Positions 58,801 to 63,640 are shown, counted from the first letter of the stretch. The stretch is 64,000 nt of DNA from Apricaphanius iberus (GCA_028564705.1 JAPXFQ010000249.1:1612001-1676000); one strand, 5' to 3'. The notes: generated from the sequence alone by a model not told the origin. A program made the numbers and translations.

Positions 58801-61582
58801 TTTAATAGATAACTTAAAAAATGTTATACCAAGGATACATTCTTTAAGGGAGCACATTCCATGTCAAGAAAGCAAATTACAATGTTTTTCTTCCCTTTTT
58901 ATTTAGTTATTGATGACATTTAAACCACAGAAGAAATAATTTGCAATAGCGCTATAGGGCTCCATATGTGCTTTGTTCATTTGAGGATATCTTCCCTCAA
59001 AAATAAAGTTAAATTATATAATTGTGTTTATGTTTATCTGGCATTTACTTTTTTTTACAAGGAGGCTATTTTTTGTCAAGGTTTGTTTGTCTGCTGGCAA
59101 CCTAACTCAAAAGGTTATTGGTGGGTTTTGATTAGATTTTCAGGAAATGCAATGGGTCCAGTGTTTGGCATATTACATAAAAAAAGTAATTGGTCATAGT
59201 TACAAATTACTTTTCCCAAAAAGTAACACTGTAAAAGTAATTAGTTACTCAGCAAAGTAAGCGTGACATTATGTTCTATAATGCAGTTACATTCTATAAT
59301 ATCTAGAATCTCAAATATTTTTATAATAGAATGACAAATAAAAAGCACCATATACAGTGTTTTAGAACATTTGGCATTTGAACTTGACTGAAGCTGTATG
59401 CATAAATATAAAAATATACAAAAAGTAAATATTTGACATACATATTTACACACTTTTCATTAAAGTGCAAAACTAAGACAGACAAATGTAGGTAAAATGA
59501 AACAAAGTAAAATCTGTCCATTAAGTTTTTCCAATCTCTGTATCTGTAATATTGCACAGTAAACAAAGCGCTATCCTACTGGTTGTAATAAGACATTTTA
59601 AGATTAATATTGGGACACCTGGTCACAAGGCCTGGAAGCTATTGAAGGAAAAACTGAAATATTAGAGTAAAATATTAATACAGATTTTTGTATGATTTCG
59701 AATGTCAAATTGTTGCATCTTGTTGTTTAGATGCAGTAAGACATTTCAAGATTGATTTGGTGTTACTTGAACTGGAAGCTATGGAAGCATAATCACATAT
59801 TTACAATAACATATTTAGAAAAATTACATATGTTTTTTATTTATTTTTATAAATCGATGTGTGAGGTTCCTTGAGTGTCAAGCAAAGATTTATCAATATT
59901 TTGGGGTTCAATGTTAATACATTTCACAGGTATTGATTTATTGGGATGTATGGAGATTTAGTGAAAAACAAACCATAACCAAAACCAGTGCCTTCAAAAG
60001 TGAGCCTTCGGCGGCGATGTATCCATCAGAGCACTTCTCGTGAGATATAGGAGGGTGTCTCCACTTTAATCAGACTAATGTCCTTTCTTCACTGCGTTCT
60101 TACAGAATGCAGACAGCGAGAGCTTTCAGGGTATCCGCCCATCCCGCTGTTATATCGGTATGTGTTCCCCCACGAGGGGTGGGGTGTCGAAGGTCTGCTT
60201 TTTTTTAGTTCCAGAAGTTTTTTCTTCTCCATTTGGCAAACAGCTAAATATATATTTCTTGGAAGGGAGGGAAAAGTGTACTAGCCATCTTTTAGCCAGC
60301 TGACCAGCAGTGTGCAGAAAGAGATGGAGGTGGGACAGCAATGCAATTAGGTTTATGGTTCAGGTGGTTAAGGGAATTGTGGTTAGCCCAGCCCTTCTCA
60401 GGAATATCATTAAAGAGACTGTGGACCAGACTATGATTGAACATTTTTGTTGTTTTGCATGTACATTTTTTGATGCTTGATGCAGTATCGGTACGATGAA
60501 ACAATTTCACTACTAAATTTTCACTTTTAAATCAAACAGACTTTGGTTCATTAAAAAAGAAAATTCTATATGAAAACGTATCAAACTCATTCATAATAAT
60601 TTGACATGGTTGAAAACTTGCTGCACTGGAAACCCCTTGTTTTTAACACACCAACAACTCCAACTGTTTTCCTACCTTTTCCTTCAAAGAAGTTTAAATC
60701 ATGCCTCGGAATGAAAGGGTGTTTGCGTAACCTTTTGTAGTTTGGTTCACACTAACTCTTATTCAACAATAATTTTGACAAAGATGGCATTTTTTTGTTT
60801 TTTTTCCAGATGCCAACAGTTCCACAGTGTGAACCAATTGGAAGTCCACCCCCTTTTCCTGTCCCCATCATGCGCTCTCCAACGTCCTTACCGCCAGGAA
60901 GAGCTCCTTTCTTGCACACTGATTTTGATGCCACACATCTAGTAAGACGTAAGTTACCATGAAACCTCTTGTACATATTTTGAATATTTTTGAAGCATTG
61001 TATTAAACGGGTTACCTTTCTTAATGATCTAAAACATTTGCCACTATGCTGGACACTTTTTTGTTTTCATTTGTTCTTTTTTTTCCTGCATCTTAAAATA
61101 ATTTTATGTGGATACAATAAGACCTCACAGTTTCCTCTTTCACAACAGGAAATATTGAAGCTCCAGTGGAGTCCACAGAGGATCCTACTGGAGGCAAAGA
61201 TCCTTCCTCAACAGTTGGCGCTGGCAACCAGCTAGGGACTCCAGCACCACAGGTTATGATGCTGCCAAACCCTGCTGTCCTGCAAGGTCCTCCCAGACCT
61301 GGGATGCCTCCTCCGCAACCTCCCTTTGGCATGCCAAATCCTCATATGGCTCCTTTCCCTGGTCAACCAAACATGCAACGCATGCCCCCGCAAATGATGG
61401 CTGGAGGGCCGATGTTTCCATCAGACAGATTCAGAATGCCTCTGCCCTTCCCTCCTCGGGGTCCTCCTTTCCAACGACATCCATCAATGGGACCAGAGAT
61501 TATGAATGATGGGGACAGGAGGCATTTCCGAGCTGTCAGACCAGGATTTGGACGCCCACCCTTTCAACGAGGAAATTGGTAG
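7275..61582 (+). CDS. scaf4: SCAF4: SR-related, CTD-associated factor (18 coding exons)
   Basis: Exons: 7275-7304, 8304-8387, 8499-8543, 10449-10610, 10696-10813, 10928-11064, 11143-11292, 11397-11470, 16415-16508, 16648-16728, 16908-16975, 29994-30175, 32042-32142, 32233-32346, 32455-32611, 32709-32800, 60810-60948, 61149-61582. All are GT-AG and phases agree throughout, giving 2,262 nt, or 753 residues plus TAG. SCAF4 is a nuclear factor whose CID binds the Ser-phosphorylated Pol II C-terminal domain. With SCAF8 it suppresses premature intronic polyadenylation. [13 protein letters not shown] and [12 protein letters not shown] match SCAF4 better than SCAF8, and synteny agrees. The start ATG has G at -3 and G at +4. 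The product is much shorter than human SCAF4 (about 1,150 residues): the Pro/Ala-rich linker and the Arg/Asp/Gln-rich tail are reduced or absent. Possible explanations are a diverged paralogue, missed exons or an alternative end. Confidence 0.88.
8670..10195. mobile_element. 1.5-kb palindromic DNA transposon with 6-bp target duplication
   Basis: The two ends are exact inverted copies (TATGGAGGACTACGGGGGTC at 8670, mirrored at 10195). Homology runs inward for about 570 bp on each side with few mismatches. The element is flanked by GATTTG at 8664-8669 and 10196-10201. The arms contain nested repeats: a GACCAGGAGGGTCACACGAA block occurs directly repeated on the right (about 9521 and 9756) and inverted on the left (about 9117). 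The loop, about 9245-9640, is unique and GC-richer. It sits in scaf4 intron 3. A 6-bp duplication with very long inverted repeats fits a foldback-type element; I cannot assign the superfamily. Confidence 0.88.
9244..9450 (+). CDS. small ORF in the loop of the palindromic element, unknown
   Basis: A 68-residue frame starts [20 protein letters not shown] and ends [13 protein letters not shown]. It lies in the only non-palindromic part of the element, and its base composition (GCGCGCGC at about 9407) is unlike the AT-rich arms. No domain is recognised; the middle ([16 protein letters not shown]) looks helical and basic. It could be the remnant of a transposase exon or of a captured host exon. 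Expression is not shown. Confidence 0.3.
   Translation: MENEAAGNIWSCTINDLITLAMYVDSADADNASTLRRLKQIRRNFEAVTTLFALARAQLGKLHSNVAV
10928..11470 (+). CDS. scaf4: scaf4 exons 6-8: linker with [12 protein letters not shown] motif
   Basis: Residues 147-266 hold a Pro/Gln/Val-rich stretch and then [19 protein letters not shown]. Exon 7 begins [13 protein letters not shown] and exon 8 [16 protein letters not shown], the hallmark block after the CID in SCAF4/SCAF8. Exon 8 ends in phase 2 at TCACA|GTGAGTG. The following intron is 4.9 kb and full of transposons. Confidence 0.9.
11518..12425 (+). mobile_element. TAGGGCTGGG-type element, copy A (right end truncated)
   Basis: It begins TAGGGCTGGGTGGTATGAGA, a common fish hAT-MITE terminus. 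It is collinear over about 900 bp with the reverse complement of 18119-19030. Shared blocks include CATGGCAACC, CTACTGGTTACT, GACTCCTCTTTTTGG, CAGCTGTACTTAGTT, ACTGTGGTGAA and AAATAAACACCGGTT. The right terminus is missing. It lies in scaf4 intron 8. Confidence 0.75.
13283..14582 (+). pseudogene. Tc1-like transposase relic, split by a LINE insertion
   Basis: Left part 13283-13733 and right part 14346-14582. The text reads as a decayed Tc1 transposase: [18 protein letters not shown] (helix-turn-helix), then [11 protein letters not shown] around the first catalytic Asp. After the insertion come [22 protein letters not shown], a stop, and [15 protein letters not shown]. Several stops are present, and the part with the second and third catalytic residues and both inverted-repeat ends is gone. 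It cannot be active. Confidence 0.85.
13734..14345 (-). mobile_element. non-LTR retrotransposon (LINE) 3' end inserted in the Tc1 relic
   Basis: On the bottom strand the C-terminal end of a reverse-transcriptase ORF can be read: [36 protein letters not shown], then [14 protein letters not shown] and a stop. This is followed by the 3' tail, GGATGGATGGATGG. The insertion is bracketed by a 12-bp duplication with one mismatch, AAAGTGGATCTT (13722-13733) and AAAGTGGAGCTT (14346-14357), both in the Tc1 text. It is 5'-truncated, as expected for target-primed reverse transcription. I cannot fix the clade (L2/Maui-like or RTE-like). Confidence 0.88.
14870..16300 (-). mobile_element. antisense LINE relic, Rex1/Babar-like
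   Basis: Top-strand phrases such as CAGGTACTTAAAGCTCTGAA, CATGGATGCTGAGTGGCTGG and CACAACCCTGGGGAAGCCCT resemble the reverse complement of Rex1-type reverse-transcriptase genes, known to me from fish genomes. Open frames on either strand are short, so the copy is decayed. The left and right limits are approximate. Confidence 0.5.
16415..16975 (+). CDS. scaf4: scaf4 exons 9-11: diverged linker
   Basis: Three small exons (94, 81 and 68 nt) keep phase. They encode [16 protein letters not shown], an Asn/Ser-rich middle and [14 protein letters not shown], the start of the Arg/Ser region. This part is poorly conserved with the Pro/Ala-rich linker of mammalian SCAF4. Exon 11 ends TCTAG|GTAATG and is followed by a 13-kb intron. 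Inverted copies of one repeat lie in the introns on both sides. Confidence 0.82.
17385..17540 (+). mobile_element. GGGATGCAC-type hAT MITE, left half
   Basis: GGGATGCACTGACACAGATA, then GGTATC repeats and ATTTTTCACTTGAAATTTTA, match the left half of the complete copy at 19546-20106. The right half is absent. Confidence 0.75.
18119..19030 (-). mobile_element. TAGGGCTGGG-type element, copy B (inverted relative to A)
   Basis: It starts TAGGCCTGGGCAGTATACCG at 18119 and carries the blocks of copy A in reverse complement to about 19030, where the terminus is eroded. The bottom-strand frame 18641-18396 (81 residues) is not kept in copy A and is unlikely to code. It lies in scaf4 intron 11, 6-7 kb from copy A in the opposite orientation. 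Confidence 0.75.
19546..20106. mobile_element. complete hAT MITE, 561 bp, 8-bp target duplication
   Basis: Terminal repeats TAGGGATGCACCGATAC at the left and the inverted GATCAGTGCATCCCTA at the right. Flanks are GTTTCAAG at 19538-19545 and 20107-20114, an exact 8-bp duplication typical of hAT. The interior is rich in GGTATCGG and carries a tRNA-like insert at about 19865-19965. No transposase is present. Confidence 0.93.
19865..19965 (-). repeat. tRNA-like pol III promoter (SINE head or tRNA pseudogene)
   Basis: On the bottom strand TGGCTGACTGG (19939-19929) fits the box A consensus TRGYNNANNGG exactly, and GGATCGAATCC (19896-19886) fits box B at 10 of 11 positions, 32 nt downstream. That is the spacing of a real tRNA. 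An acceptor stem does not close, so it is a tRNA-derived SINE head or decayed tRNA rather than a functional tRNA. It is inside the hAT MITE. Confidence 0.7.
20419..21177. mobile_element. MITE-like element with ATGGTGCATTCA ends
   Basis: ATGGTGCATTCAGACC at 20419 is mirrored by GTGTGAATGCACCAT at 21177. The interior is CpG-rich and has a further inverted pair, GTCCGTCAACTTTAC and GTTGAACTTTTGACGGAC (about 20539-20607). A partial relative lies at 41388-41800. The short frames inside (for example 20685-20903) resemble nothing I know. Confidence 0.65.
22483..23290. repeat. probable interspersed repeat block
   Basis: CTAGGCATGTCCCGATCA at 22483 looks like a hAT-type terminus. The GC-richer part from 22690 holds an inverted pair, AAAGCCTGGTGCC (about 22982) and GGGGCACCAGGC (about 23060). 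No second terminus or coding frame was found. Confidence 0.4.
23411..23455 (-). mobile_element. short LINE 3' tail
   Basis: CCATCCATCCATC followed by ATCCGCTAATCCGGGGTCGG is the same 3' end as the LINE at 13734, cut to about 45 bp. Confidence 0.7.
23460..26798. other. scaf4 intron 11, no gene seen
   Basis: About 3.3 kb of AT-rich intron. No exon keeping scaf4 phase, no RNA gene and no transposon with clear ends was found. Frames at 23682-23882 and 24868-25203 (-) have no recognisable features. Confidence 0.6.
26799..28007. mobile_element. GGGATGCAC-type hAT MITE interrupted by another hAT
   Basis: TAGGGATGCACAGATAC at 26799 resumes at 27918 with ACAGATACTGGTATC and continues to about 28007 (CTTAAAATGGTGAAACTCTG), where the right half is lost. 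The break is the insertion at 26814-27917. Confidence 0.82.
26814..27917. mobile_element. complete hAT element, 1,104 bp, nested, 8-bp duplication
   Basis: Ends are TAGGGCTGGACAATAAATC and the inverted GATATCGTCCAGCCCTA near-match. Flanks ACAGATAC (26806-26813 and 27918-27925) are an exact 8-bp duplication of the host MITE. The interior has short frames on both strands but no hAT catalytic or dimerisation motif, so it is non-autonomous. Confidence 0.92.
28010..28990. other. CpG-richer intronic stretch of unknown origin
   Basis: Nearly 1 kb with more CpG than the rest of the intron (for example GAGCGCGATGACGCGCGGCA at about 28165, CGCACCGCGTCCC at about 28343). Frames at 28158-28403 and 28581-28805 resemble nothing I know. 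It may be the inside of a decayed transposon or an intronic regulatory island. Confidence 0.4.
29087..29272 (-). pseudogene. LINE reverse-transcriptase fragment
   Basis: The bottom-strand frame reads [15 protein letters not shown], then [14 protein letters not shown]. The [10 protein letters not shown] and (Y)ADDTQLY blocks are the signature of non-LTR reverse transcriptases. Here an Asn is inserted before the catalytic Ala-Asp-Asp. Only about 60 residues survive and the flanks are closed. It lies in scaf4 intron 11, antisense to the gene. Confidence 0.85.
29994..30175 (+). CDS. scaf4: scaf4 exon 12: Arg/Ser-rich segment
   Basis: Residues 348-408 read [20 protein letters not shown] and continue with further Ser-Arg dipeptides. 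After that comes [14 protein letters not shown], the charged segment before the RRM in SCAF4/SCAF8. The acceptor is TTGTACCTTAG at 29993. The stronger-looking GTTGCAG 29 bp upstream is ruled out because it would bring an in-frame TAA. The donor is CAGCG|GTATGT. Confidence 0.92.
30176..31427. other. scaf4 intron 12, no gene seen
   Basis: AT-rich intron. The frame at 31059-31343 has no recognisable domain and no usable splice sites in scaf4 phase. Confidence 0.6.
31428..31785. mobile_element. complete short GGGATGCA-type hAT MITE
   Basis: TGGGGATGCAATGATACTGG at 31428 and the inverted TATCACTGCATTCCTA at 31785, flanked by exact 8-bp GTAATTTC (31420-31427, 31786-31793). It is 358 bp long and lacks the tRNA-like insert of the 19546 copy. 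It lies in scaf4 intron 12, about 250 bp before the first RRM exon. Confidence 0.9.
32042..32611 (+). CDS. scaf4: scaf4 exons 13-15: RNA recognition motif
   Basis: Exons 32042-32142, 32233-32346 and 32455-32611 encode residues 409-532. RNP2-like TTLWVGQL and RNP1-like RGCAYIVMV are separated by [26 protein letters not shown] closes the fold, and [12 protein letters not shown] and [11 protein letters not shown] follow, as in the SCAF4/SCAF8 family. The domain would contact nascent RNA. Splice sites are strong and phases exact. Confidence 0.93.
32709..32800 (+). CDS. scaf4: scaf4 exon 16
   Basis: This 92-nt exon continues phase 1 with [20 protein letters not shown] and ends VSTHVQ|GTAATG in phase 0. 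EWN in place of the family's DWK after LNP supports the join. A 28-kb intron follows. Confidence 0.85.
33446..34503. mobile_element. complete hAT element, 1,058 bp, exact 8-bp duplication
   Basis: Ends TAGGGCTGAACGATT and AATCGTTCAGCCCTA are perfect 15-bp inverted repeats. Flanks are CTTTTAAT at 33438-33445 and 34504-34511. Subterminal ATTGCGATTTAATATGCTAT is also inverted at the right. No transposase ORF remains (the longest interior frame is 95 residues, featureless), so it moved in trans. Confidence 0.95.
34700..35105. repeat. dispersed repeat family R1, copy 2
   Basis: It shares ordered blocks with 4640-5070: TGCTCAGACTACAACTG, GGCAGTGACAT, TTATAAGCCT, GGCAGATAAAGCC, GCGCTGATC, TTCAAGTTGCTCAAAACTTG, GATCCAGGTTG and CTTCCCCTTTAA. 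Confidence 0.65.
35640..36190. repeat. probable interspersed repeat
   Basis: From GGGTGTCAGGATCTTGATTT to about 36190 the sequence is more CpG-rich than its flanks and carries no open frame. It looks like a decayed non-autonomous transposon; no matching right terminus was found. Confidence 0.3.
36200..39790. other. scaf4 intron 16, mostly featureless
   Basis: About 3.6 kb of AT-rich intron. The exception is 38060-38480, a GC-richer patch with a Ser/Glu-rich 89-residue frame (38019-38288) ending in SSTSKRSS. It lacks splice sites in scaf4 phase and matches nothing I know. Confidence 0.55.
39795..40092. mobile_element. GGGATGCA-type hAT MITE, inverted copy
   Basis: It contains the reverse complement of blocks from 31428-31785 (GGAAGACAGGTTTTATTTTG, AAAATTTCAAGTGAAAA, ACCGATAC) and ends TGGTGCATCCCTA. 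The left end is degraded (TTGGATGCA) and a clean 8-bp duplication cannot be seen. Confidence 0.75.
41388..41800. mobile_element. ATGGTGCATTCAGAC-type element, partial
   Basis: ATGGTGCATTCAGACTGGAG at the left. Internal ACCGTCAAAAGTTCAA and GAACTTCTGCGTTGCTA match the inside of 20419-21177. The right terminus is missing. Confidence 0.6.
42694..43284. mobile_element. TIR element with a small coiled-coil ORF
   Basis: TCAGGGTTCTTGTGGGGTTT at the left is imperfectly mirrored by CCTGCAAGACCCCTGG at the right. TTTAAATTTAAGGCCTT and the inverted AGGTCTTAAATTTAA lie just inside. TATA flanks both ends and may be the target duplication. It is about 590 bp, in scaf4 intron 16. I do not recognise the family with confidence. 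Confidence 0.65.
42913..43122 (+). CDS. small ORF inside a TIR element, unknown
   Basis: 69 residues starting [20 protein letters not shown] and going on with [19 protein letters not shown]. The heptad spacing of Leu suggests a coiled coil. A potential donor, AGAAAG|GTAACTG, lies at about 43086, so the frame could be the first exon of a longer transposon product that is absent here. It probably belongs to the element, not to the host. Confidence 0.3.
   Translation: MAELLSKSNALRRVYKEKLAQLKTLETEIGAKGDELRYMLNLLGHISMLCRRVIGFRKVTVLVISFDTK
44264..45360. repeat. long teleost interspersed repeat (TTTATTTATATAGCGCC type)
   Basis: It opens TCAACTCAGTTTATTTATAT and AGCGCCAGTTCACAACA, continues with AACCTCCAGCAAAACCTGGCTC, and later GCAGCATTTTGGATCAACTG and ATTACAGTAGTCCAGCCTTG. 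These phrases belong to a repeat I know from many percomorph fish genomes. Its replication mechanism is unclear to me. No intact frame is present. Confidence 0.7.
45616..45970. mobile_element. hAT-like MITE (GTCAAACTCG..GAGTTTGACAC)
   Basis: ATGTCAAACTCGAGGCTTGA at the left mirrors AAATGAGTTTGACACCTG at the right. Flanks CTTTAGAG (45608-45615) and CTTTAAAG (45971-45978) match at 7 of 8 positions. It is 355 bp and non-coding. A truncated relative is at about 5860-5925. Confidence 0.8.
46670..47100 (+). pseudogene. Tc1-like transposon relic
   Basis: CAGTGCCTTTAATC with CCTTGAAAAGTATTCTTACC resembles a common Tc1 inverted-repeat end. Further on, CTGCTCTGGTCAGATGAAAC and GAGCTTTTTAAACCAAA recall the LWSDET..ELF block at the first catalytic Asp. 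The rest is deleted. Confidence 0.6.
47110..50250. other. scaf4 intron 16, no gene seen
   Basis: 3.1 kb of AT-rich intron. It includes a 28-bp T run (48257-48284) and a palindrome CACACTTGTGATTAATACAT-like at about 50010-50035. Antisense frames at 49316-49551 are discussed as a finding. Confidence 0.6.
50257..52062 (-). mobile_element. antisense LINE relic, Rex1/Babar-like, split by a Tc1
   Basis: Left part 50257-50376 (TCCTTTATTGTCCCACAA, typical of the LINE 3' region read in antisense). Right part from 51538, strongest at 51820-52062: CTTCTGGCATCCAGGATGCA, CCATTGGACATCCTAGAA and CTTCTTGATGAGCTTATCCA, i.e. the reverse complement of a reverse-transcriptase C-terminal coding region. No long frame remains. 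Confidence 0.65.
50377..51537 (+). mobile_element. Tc1-like transposon, near full length, defective transposase
   Basis: Ends TCACTGGCCACTTTATTTGG and the inverted CTAATAAAGTGGTCTGTGAG, with TA at both borders, enclose 1.16 kb. Transposase text runs left to right: a helix-turn-helix region, [11 protein letters not shown] at the first catalytic Asp, [21 protein letters not shown] with the second Asp, then after a frameshift [11 protein letters not shown] and a C terminus at 51501. Several stops and at least two frameshifts make it inactive. It is inserted in the LINE relic. Confidence 0.92.
52835..53960 (-). pseudogene. antisense Tc1-like transposon relic with insertion
   Basis: TCAGAAGTTTGTGTACATTT, GTCAAACGTTTTGGGTTCCA, CTTTATTGTCCGTAAGCCAC, TTCACAGTTGGGATGGGGTT, AGCATCTTCACAAGGTC and TTCCTGAGTGGTATGATGG are in the order of a fish Tc1 element read in reverse complement. 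Much is deleted. An unrelated insert lies at about 53034-53312, and the far end runs into T tracts near 53881-53910. Confidence 0.8.
53034..53312. repeat. GGTAC-rich insert in Tc1 relic
   Basis: TGGTACGTGTACCACCAGTG with AGTGGTACTCGGAGGAA at the left and TGGTGGTACTAGGAGAG with GGTGGTACCCACTGT at the right form repeated, partly inverted blocks around an AT-rich centre. It interrupts the Tc1 text, so it is a later insertion, probably a MITE. Confidence 0.6.
54317..55214. mobile_element. complete hAT element, 898 bp, 8-bp duplication
   Basis: TAGGGATGTTCGATATTGGC at the left mirrors GGCCGATATCGGACATCCTTA at the right. The exact duplication GTATCCAA lies at 54309-54316 and 55215-55222. The interior is AT-rich without a transposase. 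Confidence 0.93.
55330..55540. repeat. dispersed repeat family R1, copy 3 (inverted, partial)
   Basis: TTAAAGGGGAATTCC, then CAACCTGGACCTTATTTT and CACCCTGACAAGTTTGG, are the reverse complement of the right ends of copies 1 and 2. Confidence 0.6.
55560..55740 (+). pseudogene. Tc1-like fragment
   Basis: ATCTCACAGAGAACTATTTG with ATCAATCATGCGATGGACAA and CAAACTTACCAAGACATCCT resembles an internal piece of a fish Tc1 element. Only about 180 bp remain and no frame is open. Confidence 0.45.
56119..57566 (+). pseudogene. Tc1-like transposon relic with internal repeat insertion
   Basis: Left end AATTTACAAAACGTATTCAC with TTTTTATTGCTTTTAC; right end GTAAAAGCAATAAAAAGG, inverted. Coding traces are [35 protein letters not shown] (second catalytic Asp) and [13 protein letters not shown] (third). 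Deletions and stops break it. At 56401-56700 there is an insert starting AGGCAAGGCAAGTTTATTTG, another common fish repeat. Confidence 0.8.
57755..57920 (-). repeat. Tc1 end fragment
   Basis: AATAATGAGAGAAAATGTCA, TTTATTTACTATTGTCTTCA and CATAAGCTTCTCACAA repeat the end of the antisense Tc1 at 52835, so this is another truncated copy of the same family. Confidence 0.65.
57925..60809. other. scaf4 intron 16, distal part, no gene seen
   Basis: AT-rich. A short piece at 59157-59260 (AAAAGTAATTGGTCA, TTACTTTTCCCAAAAAGTAA, GTAATTAGTTACTCAG) belongs to a common fish repeat. No further scaf4 exon could be recognised, though a short in-frame exon cannot be excluded. Confidence 0.55.
60810..61582 (+). 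CDS. scaf4: scaf4 exons 17-18: Pro/Met-rich tail and stop
   Basis: Exon 17 (60810-60948) begins [19 protein letters not shown] and exon 18 (61149-61582) carries [35 protein letters not shown] and a C terminus ending FQRGNW. Both fit in phase to exon 16 and to each other. The composition matches the Pro/Met/Gly-rich tail of SCAF4, but the long charged Arg/Asp/Glu and Gln-rich C terminus of mammalian SCAF4 is missing. The stop is TAG at 61580-61582. Confidence 0.88.
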
Positions 61583-62055
61583 AATACATTTTAATGATGA
61601 AACAAAAAGATAGACAACTCTAGAGGATTTCACAAGTAAACCTGGGCGTACATGGTGGCACTCTATCTTCTGTTCAAACTAGCTCATTTTCTCCATTTCC
61701 AACGCTAACAAATAATACAGTGCCCCTAAGATGCTCCTTTAGATTTACCAGAGATGTTTTGTTTGGTTAGTTTTTATTTCATTTTGTTTCTTCTGTATAT
61801 ACTGAACATGTGTGTATATATTTATGTTTTTGTATATTTAAATTCGTATAAGCTCAACATTGTTGGCAGAACTTGACATGATATAAGGTTTGAACAGTTT
61901 TTCTCTACTGAAGAAAAACAGAAAATCTGTCCTGTCTGTTTTACCACTATATATTTCACTATAAAAAACAACTGCAGATTTCATGTCCAACCAGTAGAGG
62001 GTGGAATAAACCCTACTACCAATTGAGATCCTACCTTGTACAGTTATGTGCACTG

Positions 62056-62061
62056 AATAAA
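62056..62061 (+). terminator. poly(A) signal AATAAA of scaf4
   Basis: Canonical AATAAA 474 bp after the scaf4 stop, followed by a GT-rich element (TGCTTGTG..TTTTTTGTGTGTCTG), as expected downstream of a cleavage site. It defines a 3' UTR of about 0.5 kb. Confidence 0.75.
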
Positions 62062-62099
62062 GAATCTCCACTATCTGCTTGTGTTTTTTTGTGTGTCTG

Positions 62100-63095
62100 T
62101 TTACAGTCCAGACACTATTTCTATTAAATCAGTTCTGCAAAAGAGTAGTTTCCTGTTTTCCCGTTAGATGCAGCTTCGTAAGTTATTAAAAACCAAATGT
62201 ATTGCAGTTCTTTAATTGAAAACTAAAAAGATTCCAATATGTCACTACAAACAAAGACATATATGTGAACTTTGTTAATTTTAATGAAAGAAAATTCAAA
62301 TATTACATAAGAACAAAGGAAAAAATGTCCTTTATCTAAGAGGCTTTGGCTAATATAAGCATGGGAAAGTTGGGGATTTGACAGTTTGAAGTAACACAGA
62401 TTAAATACAGCTAGTTGTTTGTAGGGTGTTGTATATTAATGGAAAGTTGAGTGGAAAGAAAAAGTGTATTTGGACAAAAAAAGGTGCACATACTACAGGA
62501 ATAACTGCCTGGAAGACATGGTGAAACTAATTTCATTTAAAAAATGGTTTTGGAGGTATTCATTCGGTGTGCACTGATAGTAGAGTCGATGCTTTAAGTG
62601 CCACTACACAAGGATGTATCCAGGAAATGGGGTACAAATGTTGCATTCCTTCATGATCCTCTTGAGTTGGTTATCCATGTTGCTTTTGCAGATGCTTTGC
62701 ACTTTTGCTTATTTAGCGCATGATATTTTATTGCTTTGAGATGAACTTGTAAAAATGAAGGACTTTATTACATATAGAGATAGTCATCTACATTTTGCAG
62801 GGAACCAGTAAAAGGGGTTGCGGTGAATCTGCTAATTTCCCCCTTTTTTGTTAACTTCCTGCTACTTTGATGAAATTAAAAAAAGAGCCAACCGAAAAGG
62901 GGATATGTGTGCAGGACGCACAGCTCCTGCACTAATATGAATTTAGATTAAGGCATTTTATTTGGAAAGGCAGATTTATTTCTCTCTAAAACCATACATC
63001 TTGTAGTTATACCCTGAATGCAGTTACCTGGATGCAAACACTAGATGAGTTGCTTGAACTAGGATCTGATTGGCTCTAAGAGTAGGTAAGTGGCA
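62100..63095. other. intergenic downstream of scaf4, no gene seen
   Basis: No coding exon is visible. SOD1, which lies convergent to SCAF4 in human, cannot be recognised on the bottom strand here. Confidence 0.55.
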
Positions 63096-63099
63096 TTGT

Positions 63100-63640
63100 C
63101 ATGATCCAGTTGTACGCCGTCTCCAAGGGTCGTGGGCTCCGCCCCTCTCAATGATGTAGAAACAACACGCATGCATGGTCCGCGGACGCACATAGACCTT
63201 TGAGGAGCGGCGGTAGCGTTTTGAGCCACAGATTAAACCGGCATGAAGAGAAATGGGTACTTCGATATCTGGAAAAAGGCTGCCACATCCAAGAGGAGGT
63301 GAAGAGAGGTATATTTATATGTGAGGGGACCGGGAAGTATGTTGTCCTTACTAATGAGGGAGGAAAATAGAAGCTCGGTGACCGATCATGCGTCTGCGTG
63401 CTCCCATCGCCGGGTGCACGCATGAGCGCGTCACTCAGTCATACAAGTTGGCTGGAGGCGAGTCGCTGGTGCACTGAAGTGCGATGCGGTGCGGTACAGT
63501 GGGCAACCCGACAGGATGCGCCTTTTACCCTCAGGGTGCGCAACGTTTGGCGTCCTATGGAGGGGCCGATCCAGTCACCGTCGGTTGTTTTCGGGGGCAG
63601 CAGCGGGCATGTGTCTGAATGACGAGACACATCAGGTGTT
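63100..63640. promoter_or_regulatory. CpG-rich, promoter-like region
   Basis: It is the most CpG-dense long stretch in the window: GGGCTCCGCCCCTCTC at about 63137 (GC box), TCCGCGGACGCAC at about 63179, GAGGAGCGGCGGTAGCG at about 63203, and many CG pairs to 63600. A short frame starting MKRNGYFDIWKKA at 63243 and frames around 63398-63779 show no known domain. It may hold a non-coding first exon of the next gene. Orientation is unknown. Confidence 0.45.

Noticed and set aside
63243..63300. Short frame MKRNGYFDIWKKA as a gene
   Set aside because: It ends after about 18 residues and has no splice donor or known domain; at most it is a uORF in a 5' UTR.
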